NCBI RefSeq assembly: GCF_900100955.1
Contig: NZ_FNCC01000001.1
Span: 744,001 to 808,000, forward strand
From: Lentzea fradiae
GTDB taxonomy: Bacteria; Actinomycetota; Actinomycetes; Mycobacteriales; Pseudonocardiaceae
Direction: 5' to 3'
Length of the DNA stretch: 64,000 nucleotides
Shown piece by piece: positions 40,753 to 49,283 of this stretch (its first letter is position 1; every line of letters begins with the position of its first letter). Both the position numbers and the translations under genes were made by a program. A model generated the notes under the pieces. It had not been told where the DNA came from, did no database searches, and saw only the letters and a list, made by a program, of their open reading frames with translations.

Positions 40753-43137
40753 TCAGAGCGGGATGGGGACGCCGTTGACCGTCAGCAGACCGACGACGTT
40801 CACGTTCTCGGCGGTGAGCGTGATGGTGCCCTGGGCGACGATGCCCATGGCGGTGCCGGCGTTGATCACGGCCGCGCCGCTCTGCCCCGCGCCGAGGTAG
40901 ACGAGGCCGTTCTCGGCGGTGATCGACACGCTCGGCATCGGGCACACCGACACCCCCGGCACCAGCGAGGCGTTCAGGCTCACGCCCGCGTTCACCTGGT
41001 CGACGGTCAGGCCGATCTCGCCGTTCTGGCTGCCGAGCCTGGCCGCGGACGCGAGCGCGCCCGCACCGGGTCCCGCCGCGCCGCCCTGGCCACCGCCCGC
41101 CCCGCCGAGCCCGCCCGCGAGCGACCCGGCCGCGTCGAGCCCGGCCGTGCCGCCCATCGGACCGCCCGAGGAGGAGGCCGCGCTCAGGCCCGCGTCGAGC
41201 CCCGCACCGGCGAGCCCACCGGCGGCGGGCGAGCCGGCCCCTCCCGCACCGCCACCGAGCGGCATGGGGATGTCGTAGAACAGCAAGGAGTTCCCGGTGC
41301 TCGACACGAAACCGCGGTGGTGGATCTCGCTCACCAGGCCGGGGGTGACGACGGAACCGGCCTGGGACGGGAGGTCCATGCCCTGCAGGCCCTGCGCCGA
41401 GGAGAGGTCCGGCATGTCCGGCAGGCCCGCGGCGCTCGCGAGGTCGCCCATGCCCTGCATGTCCGGCATTCCCGGCATGGGCGAACCGGTGCCGCCGAGA
41501 CCGCCGCCCACGGGACCGAGGAAGCTGCTGAGGTCGCCCGACTGCACGCCCGCGGCGGCCGTCACCGCGAACGGCCCGCCCGCGAACACCGGCCCGGACG
41601 CCGCGACGTTCCACGTGGTCAGGTCGTTGATCATCCCGCCGAGGACGTAGGGGCGCCGCACGTCCCCGAACTCGAACGCCACCAGCACCTCGTCGCCCAC
41701 CTCCGGCAGGAAGCTCGCGCCCGTGCGCTGCCCGGACGTGAACTGCACGTTGGGCGCCCAGTCGGTCTCGAACTCGGGGGAGAGCCAGGGGAGCGTGACC
41801 TTCACCCTGCCCTTGCCCAGCGGGTCGGCGCAGTCGGCGACGACCCCGCACACCACGCTGCCGAGCAGCGTCCGTTCCCCGGCGGACGCCTTCGAGGCGA
41901 GCCCCACCACCGAGCGGTCCTGCCTGCCGTGCGCGGAGAAGACGACGCGGTAGCCGTGCTCGGACTCGTCGAACACGTGCCTGGCCCGCGACACCCGCCA
42001 CGCACCGGAGAACACCTCCTGCACACCGGAGATCTCCACCCAGGCGCCGGGCTGCACGGCGGCGTTGCCCTTCACCTCGCCCTCCGCCTCGGCGAACGTG
42101 CTGGCGGCGTCCGTGCCGAACGCGCCGGCGACGACCGGTCCGGTGACCGGCATGGTGGTGACCGACGCGAAGGGGCTGCCCACCCGGACGTTCGCGGTGG
42201 GGCTCGGCGCGGGCCCGAGATCGCCCACCGGCGACCCGAGCATCCCTCCCGCCGACGACAGCGCCCCGGAGAGCCCGCTCGCCGCCCCGGAGAGGTCGCC
42301 GGACAGCGCCGCCCCCACCGCGCCGCGCACCGCCCCGCCGAGCCCGCCCCCGCTGAACTTGCCCGCCAGCGCGCCCGGCGAGTGCTCGCCGCCGTCCGGA
42401 CTGGTCACGACCTGGGCGGCGGCCTTGCGCGCCATCGGATCCCACGTGCGCACCTCGACGTCCGGCGTGAGGTTGCCCGCCGTGATCCGCGGCCGGAAGC
42501 TGATCAGCTTGTCCGGGTAGGACACCGCGACCGGGCGCGGCGCGGTCGCCGTGCCGCCGGTGACGGGGCGGAAGTGGAACCCCTCCGCCGTCACGCCGAA
42601 CTCGTAGCCGATCTCCCGCGCCCTGCCGTCGAGGAAGTCCCAGTCCGTCTGGTTCACCTGCGCGAGGTAGGCGTGCGTGACGGTGCTCGGGACGATCGTC
42701 CCCACCACCAGCCCCGCCTGCGTCGCGATCTGCTGTGCGACATCGGAGTCGGTGACGTTGACGAAGCTGCGGCTGCGCTTCACCCGCTGCAGCCGGTGTT
42801 CCCGGGTGTAGCCGCGCACGACGGTGCGCATCGTCATCCCGGTCAGCAGCCCTTCCACGGACGTGACCTCCCCGGCCAGCAGCACCAGGGACTCACCCGC
42901 CGGACCGGCACCGCCGATCTCGACCGCTGTGCCGATCGCGAGGCCCGCCTTGCGGAGCGTGGAGCCGTCGAGGTCGAGGAAGGTCAGCTCGAACATGCCC
43001 GGCAGGTGCGAGTCGTTGTCCACGACGGTGCGCAGCAGGCGGGCCGACACCTCGTCGCGCAGCGGTGACCCGGCGACCGTCACGCTCGGACGTCCCGTCG
43101 CCTCACCGTTCGCGACGGTCTCCACCGGCTCGCTCAT
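40753..43137 (-). CDS. VgrG-like spike protein (phage late control D type, Afp8-like)
   Basis: The 794-residue protein has an N-terminal gpD-like domain (FELTFLDLDGSTLRKAGLAIGTAVEIGG, VNQTDWDFLDGRAREIGYEFGV), an OB-fold region (GKGRVKVTLPWLSPEFETDWAPNVQ, VGDEVLVAFEFGDVRRPYVLGG) and a C-terminal beta-helical needle (ITAENGLVYLGAGQSGAAVINAG). Two Gly/Ala/Ser-rich insertions are unusual: one near residues 245-310, and a long one near 580-690 containing the Met/Pro string MPGMPDMQGMGDL. It forms the piercing hub at the tube tip. ATG overlaps the LysM gene stop (ATGA). Confidence 0.9.
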   Translation of the reverse strand: MSEPVETVANGEATGRPSVTVAGSPLRDEVSARLLRTVVDNDSHLPGMFELTFLDLDGSTLRKAGLAIGTAVEIGGAGPAGESLVLLAGEVTSVEGLLTGMTMRTVVRGYTREHRLQRVKRSRSFVNVTDSDVAQQIATQAGLVVGTIVPSTVTHAYLAQVNQTDWDFLDGRAREIGYEFGVTAEGFHFRPVTGGTATAPRPVAVSYPDKLISFRPRITAGNLTPDVEVRTWDPMARKAAAQVVTSPDGGEHSPGALAGKFSGGGLGGAVRGAVGAALSGDLSGAASGLSGALSSAGGMLGSPVGDLGPAPSPTANVRVGSPFASVTTMPVTGPVVAGAFGTDAASTFAEAEGEVKGNAAVQPGAWVEISGVQEVFSGAWRVSRARHVFDESEHGYRVVFSAHGRQDRSVVGLASKASAGERTLLGSVVCGVVADCADPLGKGRVKVTLPWLSPEFETDWAPNVQFTSGQRTGASFLPEVGDEVLVAFEFGDVRRPYVLGGMINDLTTWNVAASGPVFAGGPFAVTAAAGVQSGDLSSFLGPVGGGLGGTGSPMPGMPDMQGMGDLASAAGLPDMPDLSSAQGLQGMDLPSQAGSVVTPGLVSEIHHRGFVSSTGNSLLFYDIPMPLGGGAGGAGSPAAGGLAGAGLDAGLSAASSSGGPMGGTAGLDAAGSLAGGLGGAGGGQGGAAGPGAGALASAARLGSQNGEIGLTVDQVNAGVSLNASLVPGVSVCPMPSVSITAENGLVYLGAGQSGAAVINAGTAMGIVAQGTITLTAENVNVVGLLTVNGVPIPL

Positions 43138-44009
43138 CGTCGCTGTCCTTCCGGGTTCTCGTTCGCGGGTGGCAGCGCCAGCGACCGGCCGGGCCGCACG
43201 CGCAACGGGTCGTCCAGACCGTTCTCCTCGGCGATCCGGCGCCAGGCGTGCGGGCTGCCGTAGGCGCGGTTGGCGATCTGCACCACGTTCTCGCCCTGGC
43301 AGACCACGTGCCGGGTGCGTCCCGGCACACCGCCCGACGTGGGGTTGGTGAACGGCTTCGGAGCCGTGTACTCGACCAGGGTCAGGTCGAACGAGGCCCA
43401 CACCGGCACCCCGAACTCGTCGAAGCGCTTGTACTTGACCTTGACGCTCTCCAGGGCCACCTTGGCGTTGCGTCCCATCGGACCGGCGATGCCCCAGCTG
43501 AACAGCAGCACCGGCAGCCGGTAGAAGACCGGGCCCGCCCCCATCTCCTTGACGGGGTTCTTGGTCGCGACCTCCGCCGTCCCGCCGGTCCCCGCCGTCC
43601 GCCCCCTCGCCCGGTCCGCCCGCGCGACCATGTCGCCGGCCAGCTTCTCGGCGGCGGTGTAGGAACCGAGCTCGAGCGCGGCGGCGGTGCTGATCCGCAC
43701 CGGCGTCGCCCAGGCGATCAGCTGGTCCACCGCCTTCTGCGTCGTCACCGCCCCGAGGACCTGGGCGCCGGAGAGCTCCAGCCGGATGTTGCTGGTGCCC
43801 TTGAGGGCGTCCTGGAAGCTGTGGGTGACGACCGCGCGGTTGCCCTCGGTGCTGTTCTTCTTCTTGAGGCTCACCTCGGACGGGTTGACGGAGAACACCA
43901 CCGGCCAGCCGGCGCCGGACTCGGCGACGAGCGTCGCCTTGGCGTTGCCGGTGACCAGACCGAGGACGTTCGTGACGTCGGAGACGACCTTGCCAGGAAG
44001 CCCGATCAC
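43134..44009 (-). CDS. LysM-containing baseplate/tail protein (Afp7-like)
   Basis: The 291-residue protein reads VVFSVNPSEVSLKKKNSTEGN and GTSNIRLELSGAQVLG in its first half (the CIS tube-initiator domain). A C-terminal LysM follows (RHVVCQGENVVQIANRAYGSPHAWRRIAEENGLDDPLRVRPGRSLALP, about 225-285). In contractile systems such gp53/Afp7 proteins glue the hub to the tube; the LysM there is structural rather than wall-binding (family knowledge). The GTG at 44009 overlaps the upstream stop and has GAGGGG before it. Confidence 0.88.
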   Translation of the reverse strand: MIGLPGKVVSDVTNVLGLVTGNAKATLVAESGAGWPVVFSVNPSEVSLKKKNSTEGNRAVVTHSFQDALKGTSNIRLELSGAQVLGAVTTQKAVDQLIAWATPVRISTAAALELGSYTAAEKLAGDMVARADRARGRTAGTGGTAEVATKNPVKEMGAGPVFYRLPVLLFSWGIAGPMGRNAKVALESVKVKYKRFDEFGVPVWASFDLTLVEYTAPKPFTNPTSGGVPGRTRHVVCQGENVVQIANRAYGSPHAWRRIAEENGLDDPLRVRPGRSLALPPANENPEGQRR

Positions 44010-44476
44010 AGGAACCCCTCGTGTGCGAGCTCCAGCGTCTCCTTCGCGACCCCGGCCTTGTCGGCGTCGAGGTCCGGACCGGTCCACGACACCGGGTAGA
44101 CGTTGCGCAGCTCCCAGGACGTGACCACCCGCCACTCGGAGTCGAGCAGCTGGATCGTCGCGTCGTCACCGAGGAACCCGCTGACGGCCGGGTGGAGCGC
44201 CCCCGGCTGCCCGTAGGGAGACCACTTGCCGCGCAACCAGCTCAGCACCTGCGCCGACGACGAGTCGATCGCGCGCTTGAGCTTGATCGCCTGGTAGTCC
44301 ACGTCCGCGAACATGATCCGCTGGTACCCGTACTGGCCGGGGTCGTGCGCCTTGTGCAGCTTCGCCATGACCTTCAGCCCCGCGCAGGAGGCCCAGTCGC
44401 CCAGGCTCACCCCGCCGACCGTCACGTTGAACCGCATGGACATGCCCATCACCGGGCGCGCTCCGAGATCGCTCAT
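44006..44476 (-). CDS. Tail tube protein, T4 gp19-like (Afp5-like)
   Basis: The 156-residue protein has the tube-fold pattern MRFNVTVGGVSLGDWASCAGLKV at the start, QYGYQRIMFADVDYQAIKLKRAIDSSSAQVLSWL in the middle, and WELRNVYPVSWTGPDLDADKAGVAKETLELAHEGF at the end. It is one of three tube paralogues in the locus and probably forms the hexameric adaptor ring between hub and main tube. ATG at 44476 is chosen after GGAG; the frame extends upstream but without a ribosome site. Confidence 0.88.
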   Translation of the reverse strand: MSDLGARPVMGMSMRFNVTVGGVSLGDWASCAGLKVMAKLHKAHDPGQYGYQRIMFADVDYQAIKLKRAIDSSSAQVLSWLRGKWSPYGQPGALHPAVSGFLGDDATIQLLDSEWRVVTSWELRNVYPVSWTGPDLDADKAGVAKETLELAHEGFL

Positions 44477-44492
44477 GCCGTGCTCCGTGCCC

Positions 44493-44948
44493 TCACCGTG
44501 TGGCCTTCTGACCGGGACCGAGAAATCCACCGTGGACGATCGTCAGAGTCTCGACCGCCACCTTGCTCGACGACGCGTCGAACTCGCTGATCTGCCAGCC
44601 GACCGGGAACATCTCCCGCAGGTGCCACACCGCGACCGGCACGCCGCCGGACGTCGTCATCTCGACGGCGCCCTCCTCCGGCACCCCGCCGCGGGCCTGC
44701 ACGTCGGCGAGCCACGTCTGCACCGCCGCCGTCCCGGCCGCGTCCGCCGCCCGGCTGAGCTTGACCTGCTCGTAGCGCGGAATCGCCGCGAACCGGACCA
44801 CCTGGTCGGAGCTGCCCCGCCGGTACTCGGCGACGTCCCACTTCACCGACAGGCCACCCACCTTCGACCACGACCCGAGGTCGTGCGCCCCCGCGGTGAC
44901 CGCGAACCGGTGGGCCATGCCGTGCGCCAGTGACATCCTGTCCGTCAA
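44493..44948 (-). CDS. Tail tube protein, T4 gp19-like
   Basis: The 151-residue tube paralogue has HRFAVTAGAHDLGSWSKVGGLSVKWDVAEYRRGSSDQVVRF and ends WHLREMFPVGWQISEFDASSSKVAVETLTIVHGGF, the strand order of gp19-like tube proteins. The start is taken as TTG at 44948, because GAGGTG lies about 6 bases upstream of it while the internal ATG (44936) is about 18 away. It likely makes the second adaptor ring. It is separated by 15 bases from the DUF4157 gene. Confidence 0.87.
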   Translation of the reverse strand: MTDRMSLAHGMAHRFAVTAGAHDLGSWSKVGGLSVKWDVAEYRRGSSDQVVRFAAIPRYEQVKLSRAADAAGTAAVQTWLADVQARGGVPEEGAVEMTTSGGVPVAVWHLREMFPVGWQISEFDASSSKVAVETLTIVHGGFLGPGQKATR

Positions 44949-44963
44949 GGCGACACCTCACTT

Positions 44964-47900
44964 TCAGCTGAAGTCCATCAGTCGGCCGGACCGTTCGCGT
45001 TCGACGAGCATGTCGAACCGCAGCCGGGCCGACAGGTGGCTGTAGATCCGGGCCGACAGCTCCTCGAACTCGTCGGCGTCGTCGAGGTCGAACCACCGCC
45101 GCGGCGGCTCCTCCGCGAAGATCTCCGCGAGCCGCTCGGCCAGTTCCTCCGCGTCCGCTTCGGACGGTTCCGGCTTCTTCTTCGTGTTCCCGGAACCTTG
45201 CTCTGGCGGATCTTCATCGTCTTCTTCCGCGTCCTCGTGGACGTCGTACTGCGCGTCCGTCAACATCTGTTCGTACACAGCGCGAAGCGACTGGAAGTTC
45301 GACCTGTCGTCCTGGAAGTCCTGTGCGGTGAGCATTTCGCCGCCGACTTCCTGCCACGAGACCCTGAGCATCTCGCGCGCGTCCAGCACAGGCATCGACT
45401 CCCCGGCACCGAACACCCCGGACCGGGCCGTGGGCTGCGGCCGTTCTGGCGGCGGGGAGGTGACGGGGTGCAGCAGAGCTGGAGGCGGCCCGGTCGCCCC
45501 GCCGGCAACCCAGTCCTCGACCCGTATGGCGTCCTCTTCGAGCTCTTGTCCTTGTGCCGACAGCCGATCCGGCAGTGCGGCACCGAAACGGCGCTGCTGG
45601 AGTGCGTGGGTGAGCTCGTGCGCTACCAACGGTGCCGCCTCCGTGCTGTCCAACGCCCCCAGTTCGTGCGGCACGTGCACGACGCCACCTTCGGTGAAGC
45701 CCCGCACACCCAGCACCCTCGCCGTCCGGGAGGTTTCCTCGCCGCGCAGCACCGGGATGTCGTCCACCTCCACTCCCAGCGCGAGCGCCACCGGTCCCGA
45801 GACCGACCTCGGCACTGCCTCGGTCTCGGGGCCGGTGCGGTCGTTGGAGAGCGGGGACGGCGTTGTGCCGCGGAGTGGAGCGAACTGTGCTGTGGCTGGT
45901 GTGTGGATTGCTTGTGTGGGCGGCGTCTTTGGGGTGGCACGGGTGTGCGTCGGCTTCTGAGACTGGGGGATCTGCGGCTCTTTCGACGTGGTGCGGTGAG
46001 GTAGCGGAGCTGACCGCGTCGGTTTGGGCTGGGTTTCCTCTTCGGGGGAAGGAATTGCGGGGGTCATGCGATCCGCAAGTCCGAGGGTGACGTCTCGCGT
46101 GTCCGCGGGTGGCTCGGGATCACCGGCCTTGCCGTCTTCGGCGAGTGGCAACGCCGGGATGGTGGTCGCGGCGGGAACCGGAGCCACGCCGGGTTCGGCC
46201 TCGGCGTGCACCAGCGGCACCACCGGGGCTTCGGGATCAGTCCGTGGTGTCGCGGCCTCCGGAACCGCGCTGGGAAAAGGGGTGCGACCACCCAGCCCTC
46301 GACGCCGCGCCTCGGCCAGCGTCGCACGGCGCACCGGACGCGTGACGTCCTGCGGCACGGATGGCATGGCGTCGCCGGGCGTGCTCCGCGTGTCCGCGCC
46401 GTAGCCCGGCGTCTTGCCGACCAGCGGACCGGTCGGAGCAGGCGTCGGATGGGCCTGTGCCGGGAGAGGTGGTGTCGGTGCGAGGGTGGCTGACGCCGGG
46501 GTGGGTGGTGCCGGGTTGGTTGGCGCTGGGCGAGCCTGTGCCGGGTGGGCCTGTTCCGGAAGAGGTGGTGCCGGGGTGAGTGATACGGGGGTGGTTGACG
46601 CCGGAGTCGGTCGTGCCGGGGTGGTTGGCGCCGAGGTGCTTGGCGCTGGGCGGGCCTGTTCCGGAAGAGGAGGTGCCGAGGTGAGTGGTGCGGGGCTGGC
46701 AGACACGAGGGAGGGTGGTGCCGGGGCGGCAGACGCCAGAGTGGGTGGTGCCGGGTTGGTTGATGTCAGGTTCGGCTGTGCCGAGCTGGGTTGTGTCGGG
46801 CCAGGCGTTGCCGGGCTGGCGGGCGTCGGGCTGGGCGGTGTCGGGCTGGATGGCACTGGGTGGTTCGGCTGTGCCGAGTGGGTGGCGGCCCTCTCCGGAA
46901 CAGGTGCGGCGGCCGGACCGGGGCTGGTGTCCTGGGGGACCGGCGTGCCACGGTCCTGGACCGCGGATCGTTCGGGGTGGGTCAGGGGCGCGCGGTCGTC
47001 GGTCGCGACTGTGCGGACGACCGGTGCCGGGCGCGACTCGCCGTTGGTCTCGCGGTAGAGGTTGTCCAGCACGCGGTCCTTCTTCTGGTACGCGCGGTGC
47101 ATGAACTCGGAGGGCGTCCACGGAGTCGCCGGGACGACGCCTGCCTCCAGTGCGTCCGGCGGCGACTCGGTCAGCGAACCTGCTCGCAACGTCCCCTGCC
47201 TGGTGGCGAGCGAACGCGGACGGCGCGGCACGAGAGGCGCGTGCCCGGGCCGTTCCGCGTCGGCCGCGTGAGTGCCGCTGGTCGCGAAGGGTTCGGGGAC
47301 GACTGCGGGTTCGGGGACGACTGCGGGGCCGGGGGAGGACACCGGCGGCGCACTCGGGCGGCCCGCGGTGCTGACACCGGCCTGGACGGAGCTTGCCGAG
47401 GACAGTTCGTCCACCGCCGTGGTCACCACATCCCTGATGCGCACCGCTTTCGAGGCGCCCGTGCCGGCCACGGCATCCGCGGGTTCCTCCACGGACGCGA
47501 CCTCCGCCACGACAGCGCGCTCCCCGTCGACCTCGCCGACAGGACCGGTCCAACTCACCTTCTTCGGATGGACCATGCCGCCCTTTCCCGAACCGGCCGC
47601 CACGGCACCAGCCGCGTCCGCCGCACCGACCACGGGAACCGCCGCCCTGTCCCGAGCCCTCACGGCTCCACCGGCCGAGACGGCTTCCGCCAGGCCCTGG
47701 GAGGTCACCGGGTGCGCGGCACCGGCACCCCGCTTGGCCACCGGCACCCTCTCGGCGTCCACACCGCCCGGAGCCTCCCGGCCGGGGACGAGCTCGCCCG
47801 TCGGAACCCACCCCGAGTCACCGGCCGGGCCGCCCCAGCCGACCTCGGCCGGGCGGACCTCCGCCGAGCCAGCCTCAGCCAGGCCCTCCGCCGAGCCGAC

Positions 47901-48695
47901 CTCTGTCGAGCGGGCGTTGGCCGAGCTGACCTTGGCCGAGCCGGTCTTGGCCGAGCCGGTCTTGGCCGAGCCGACCTTGGCCGCGCCGTCCGCAGCCGAA
48001 GCGCCCGCAGCCACGCCGTCCGCAACCGAGCTGTCCGCAACCGAGCTGTCCGCAACCGACTCGTCCACAACCGACCTGTCCGCAGCTCGTCCGTCCACAA
48101 CCGGCCTGCCTGCGACCGGCTCGTCAGCGGCAAAGCCGTGAGCATCCCGTCCGTGGACACCCCGGTCATCGACACTCTCGCCGTCGACACCCCAGTCATC
48201 GGCATCCCAGCCATCGACACTCTGGTCATCGACACCCTGGCCGTCGACACTCCACTCACCAACACCCTGGTCATCGACGAGGTCGTCCGCGTCCCAGTAG
48301 CCCTCGCCCGCGTCCTCCCACAGCCCAGGCCCTTCGCCCGCCCGCATCCCGCGGCCCAGCCGCCGGAACCGGAGCCGCCCCCGCCCACGGGAAACCCGAG
48401 GACCGCTCCCGGGAATCGCCGTGACGATCCCCGCCACCCGCCCGGCCTGTCCGCCCCGCCCGAAGAGCAGTTCCGACGCACGCCGGGGCGAGAGCCGGTC
48501 CAGCACCCCCAGCGGTTCGGCCGACAGCGTCACGGGTGCGTCGCCGATGACCCCGGACATGCGGGGGACGTCCCGCCAGGACGGGCGGTGCCGGGGACGT
48601 TCGGCGGGGGCGAAGCCCGCCGGCTCGGCGACCTCGCCGGGAACGACCAAGTCCACAGTGGACTCAGCACGTTTCTTCCACGGCCAGCGGAACAT
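44964..48695 (-). CDS. eCIS core-domain (DUF4157) protein with giant disordered scaffold
   Basis: The 1243-residue protein has a basic N-terminus (MFRWPWKKRA), about 900 residues of low-complexity sequence, then the DUF4157 domain with the zinc-protease motif HELTHALQQR (about 1026-1035) preceded by GVVHVPHELGALDSTEAAPLVA. An acidic helical tail follows (LAERLAEIFAEEPPRRWFDLDDADEFEELSARIYSHLSARLR). DUF4157 is the eCIS core domain often linked to cargo loading or cargo proteins. The low-complexity part carries pentad repeats (D/G-rich, then AKTGS-like) and a Pro/Ala/Ser segment with PLPEQA units. It sits where many loci have separate hub and effector genes. The ATG at 48695 follows GGAGGA. Confidence 0.85.
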   Translation of the reverse strand: MFRWPWKKRAESTVDLVVPGEVAEPAGFAPAERPRHRPSWRDVPRMSGVIGDAPVTLSAEPLGVLDRLSPRRASELLFGRGGQAGRVAGIVTAIPGSGPRVSRGRGRLRFRRLGRGMRAGEGPGLWEDAGEGYWDADDLVDDQGVGEWSVDGQGVDDQSVDGWDADDWGVDGESVDDRGVHGRDAHGFAADEPVAGRPVVDGRAADRSVVDESVADSSVADSSVADGVAAGASAADGAAKVGSAKTGSAKTGSAKVSSANARSTEVGSAEGLAEAGSAEVRPAEVGWGGPAGDSGWVPTGELVPGREAPGGVDAERVPVAKRGAGAAHPVTSQGLAEAVSAGGAVRARDRAAVPVVGAADAAGAVAAGSGKGGMVHPKKVSWTGPVGEVDGERAVVAEVASVEEPADAVAGTGASKAVRIRDVVTTAVDELSSASSVQAGVSTAGRPSAPPVSSPGPAVVPEPAVVPEPFATSGTHAADAERPGHAPLVPRRPRSLATRQGTLRAGSLTESPPDALEAGVVPATPWTPSEFMHRAYQKKDRVLDNLYRETNGESRPAPVVRTVATDDRAPLTHPERSAVQDRGTPVPQDTSPGPAAAPVPERAATHSAQPNHPVPSSPTPPSPTPASPATPGPTQPSSAQPNLTSTNPAPPTLASAAPAPPSLVSASPAPLTSAPPLPEQARPAPSTSAPTTPARPTPASTTPVSLTPAPPLPEQAHPAQARPAPTNPAPPTPASATLAPTPPLPAQAHPTPAPTGPLVGKTPGYGADTRSTPGDAMPSVPQDVTRPVRRATLAEARRRGLGGRTPFPSAVPEAATPRTDPEAPVVPLVHAEAEPGVAPVPAATTIPALPLAEDGKAGDPEPPADTRDVTLGLADRMTPAIPSPEEETQPKPTRSAPLPHRTTSKEPQIPQSQKPTHTRATPKTPPTQAIHTPATAQFAPLRGTTPSPLSNDRTGPETEAVPRSVSGPVALALGVEVDDIPVLRGEETSRTARVLGVRGFTEGGVVHVPHELGALDSTEAAPLVAHELTHALQQRRFGAALPDRLSAQGQELEEDAIRVEDWVAGGATGPPPALLHPVTSPPPERPQPTARSGVFGAGESMPVLDAREMLRVSWQEVGGEMLTAQDFQDDRSNFQSLRAVYEQMLTDAQYDVHEDAEEDDEDPPEQGSGNTKKKPEPSEADAEELAERLAEIFAEEPPRRWFDLDDADEFEELSARIYSHLSARLRFDMLVERERSGRLMDFS
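46430..46900 (-). repeat. Pro/Ala/Ser/Thr repeat block in the DUF4157 gene
   Basis: This codes a Pro-rich segment in which PLPEQA(R/H)PA recurs and 5-residue (15-base) steps such as NPAPPT and SPAPLT alternate. Boundaries are approximate. The DNA is strongly biased (plus-strand GGTGGTGCCGGG-like units). Confidence 0.7.
47838..48290 (-). repeat. 15-base pentad repeats in the DUF4157 gene
   Basis: Residues 136-286 are built of five-residue units. They are first D/G/V-rich (DGQGV, DDQSV, DDWGV, DGESV, DDRGV), then S-V-A-D, then Ala/Lys/Gly/Ser (AKTGS twice, AKVSS, ANARS, TEVGS). Spacing is 15 bases. They do not match the ADLxx pentapeptide-repeat consensus. Confidence 0.8.
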
Positions 48696-48717
48696 CCGAT
48701 CCTCCTCTCCGGTGCGG

Positions 48718-48897
48718 TCAGTACTCCTGGGGCGGCTGGTCGACGCGGGTGTTGATCGCGCCGATCTCGTGGATCACCCTCGCCCTGGTCCGGTGGTCGA
48801 GCTCGAGGATCGACTCGAAGGACCAGTGCAGGTAGTAGGCGATGTAGACGATCTCCTCCCACAGCCGGTCCCGGTCCTCGACGGTGATCGGCTTCAC
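48718..48897 (-). CDS. Small eCIS protein, DUF6760-like (59 aa)
   Basis: A GTG at 48897, overlapping the upstream stop (GTGA), opens a 60-codon frame. The product reads ITVEDRDRLWEEIVYIAYYL, HWSFESILELDHRTRARVI and HEIGAIN, which I recall as the DUF6760 pattern seen inside actinomycete CIS loci between the tail-assembly gene and the DUF4157 gene. It is helical and soluble. It may be the translated extension or partner of the tail-assembly chaperone, like gpE/gpG of phages (inference). Confidence 0.72.
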   Translation of the reverse strand: MKPITVEDRDRLWEEIVYIAYYLHWSFESILELDHRTRARVIHEIGAINTRVDQPPQEY

Positions 48898-49283
48898 GGG
48901 CCGACCTCACCGGCCACGTCCACGAGGAACTGGTGGCCGCACTCGGGACACGCCACCTCGCCCTCCGTGTGGCCGAGCTGGTTGACCCGGCGGTAGAGGT
49001 CCTGCAGGAAGGTGAGGTCGGAGGCGAACATGTGCTCGACGACGAACCTGTCCACCGCGGGCAGGGTGCCGAGGCGCGTCAGGGTGCGCATGATCAGGTA
49101 GATCGTCAGGTAGGACGGGTTCTGCCGCACCAGCGGCTCCGCCTGCGCGGTGAGCTCGTCCTTCGCGGTCGCGAGGCGGAGCGCGCCCTCCCGGTGGAGG
49201 CGGCCGTCCTCGTCCACGTAGCCTCGCGGCAGCGTGAACGGGAACTCGGTGCGCAGTCCCGGTTGCACGGCCGCGGCGGTCAT
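48894..49283 (-). CDS. Tail assembly chaperone-like protein with C-terminal CxxC
   Basis: The 129-residue protein begins LRTEFPFTLPRGYVDEDGRLHREGALRLATAKDEL, has a helical middle (NPSYLTIYLIMRTLTRLGTL) and ends with a half zinc-ribbon (VACPECGHQF). This matches the phage tail assembly protein seen next to the tube gene in actinomycete CIS. It likely chaperones tube or tape-measure assembly. ATG at 49283 overlaps the tube stop; its stop overlaps the small gene, giving tight coupling. Confidence 0.82.
   Translation of the reverse strand: MTAAAVQPGLRTEFPFTLPRGYVDEDGRLHREGALRLATAKDELTAQAEPLVRQNPSYLTIYLIMRTLTRLGTLPAVDRFVVEHMFASDLTFLQDLYRRVNQLGHTEGEVACPECGHQFLVDVAGEVGP

Noticed and set aside
47838-48290. 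Regular 15-base repeats suggesting a CRISPR-like or minisatellite array
   Set aside because: The repeats are in frame inside the DUF4157 coding sequence, vary by codon, have no spacers and no cas genes nearby.
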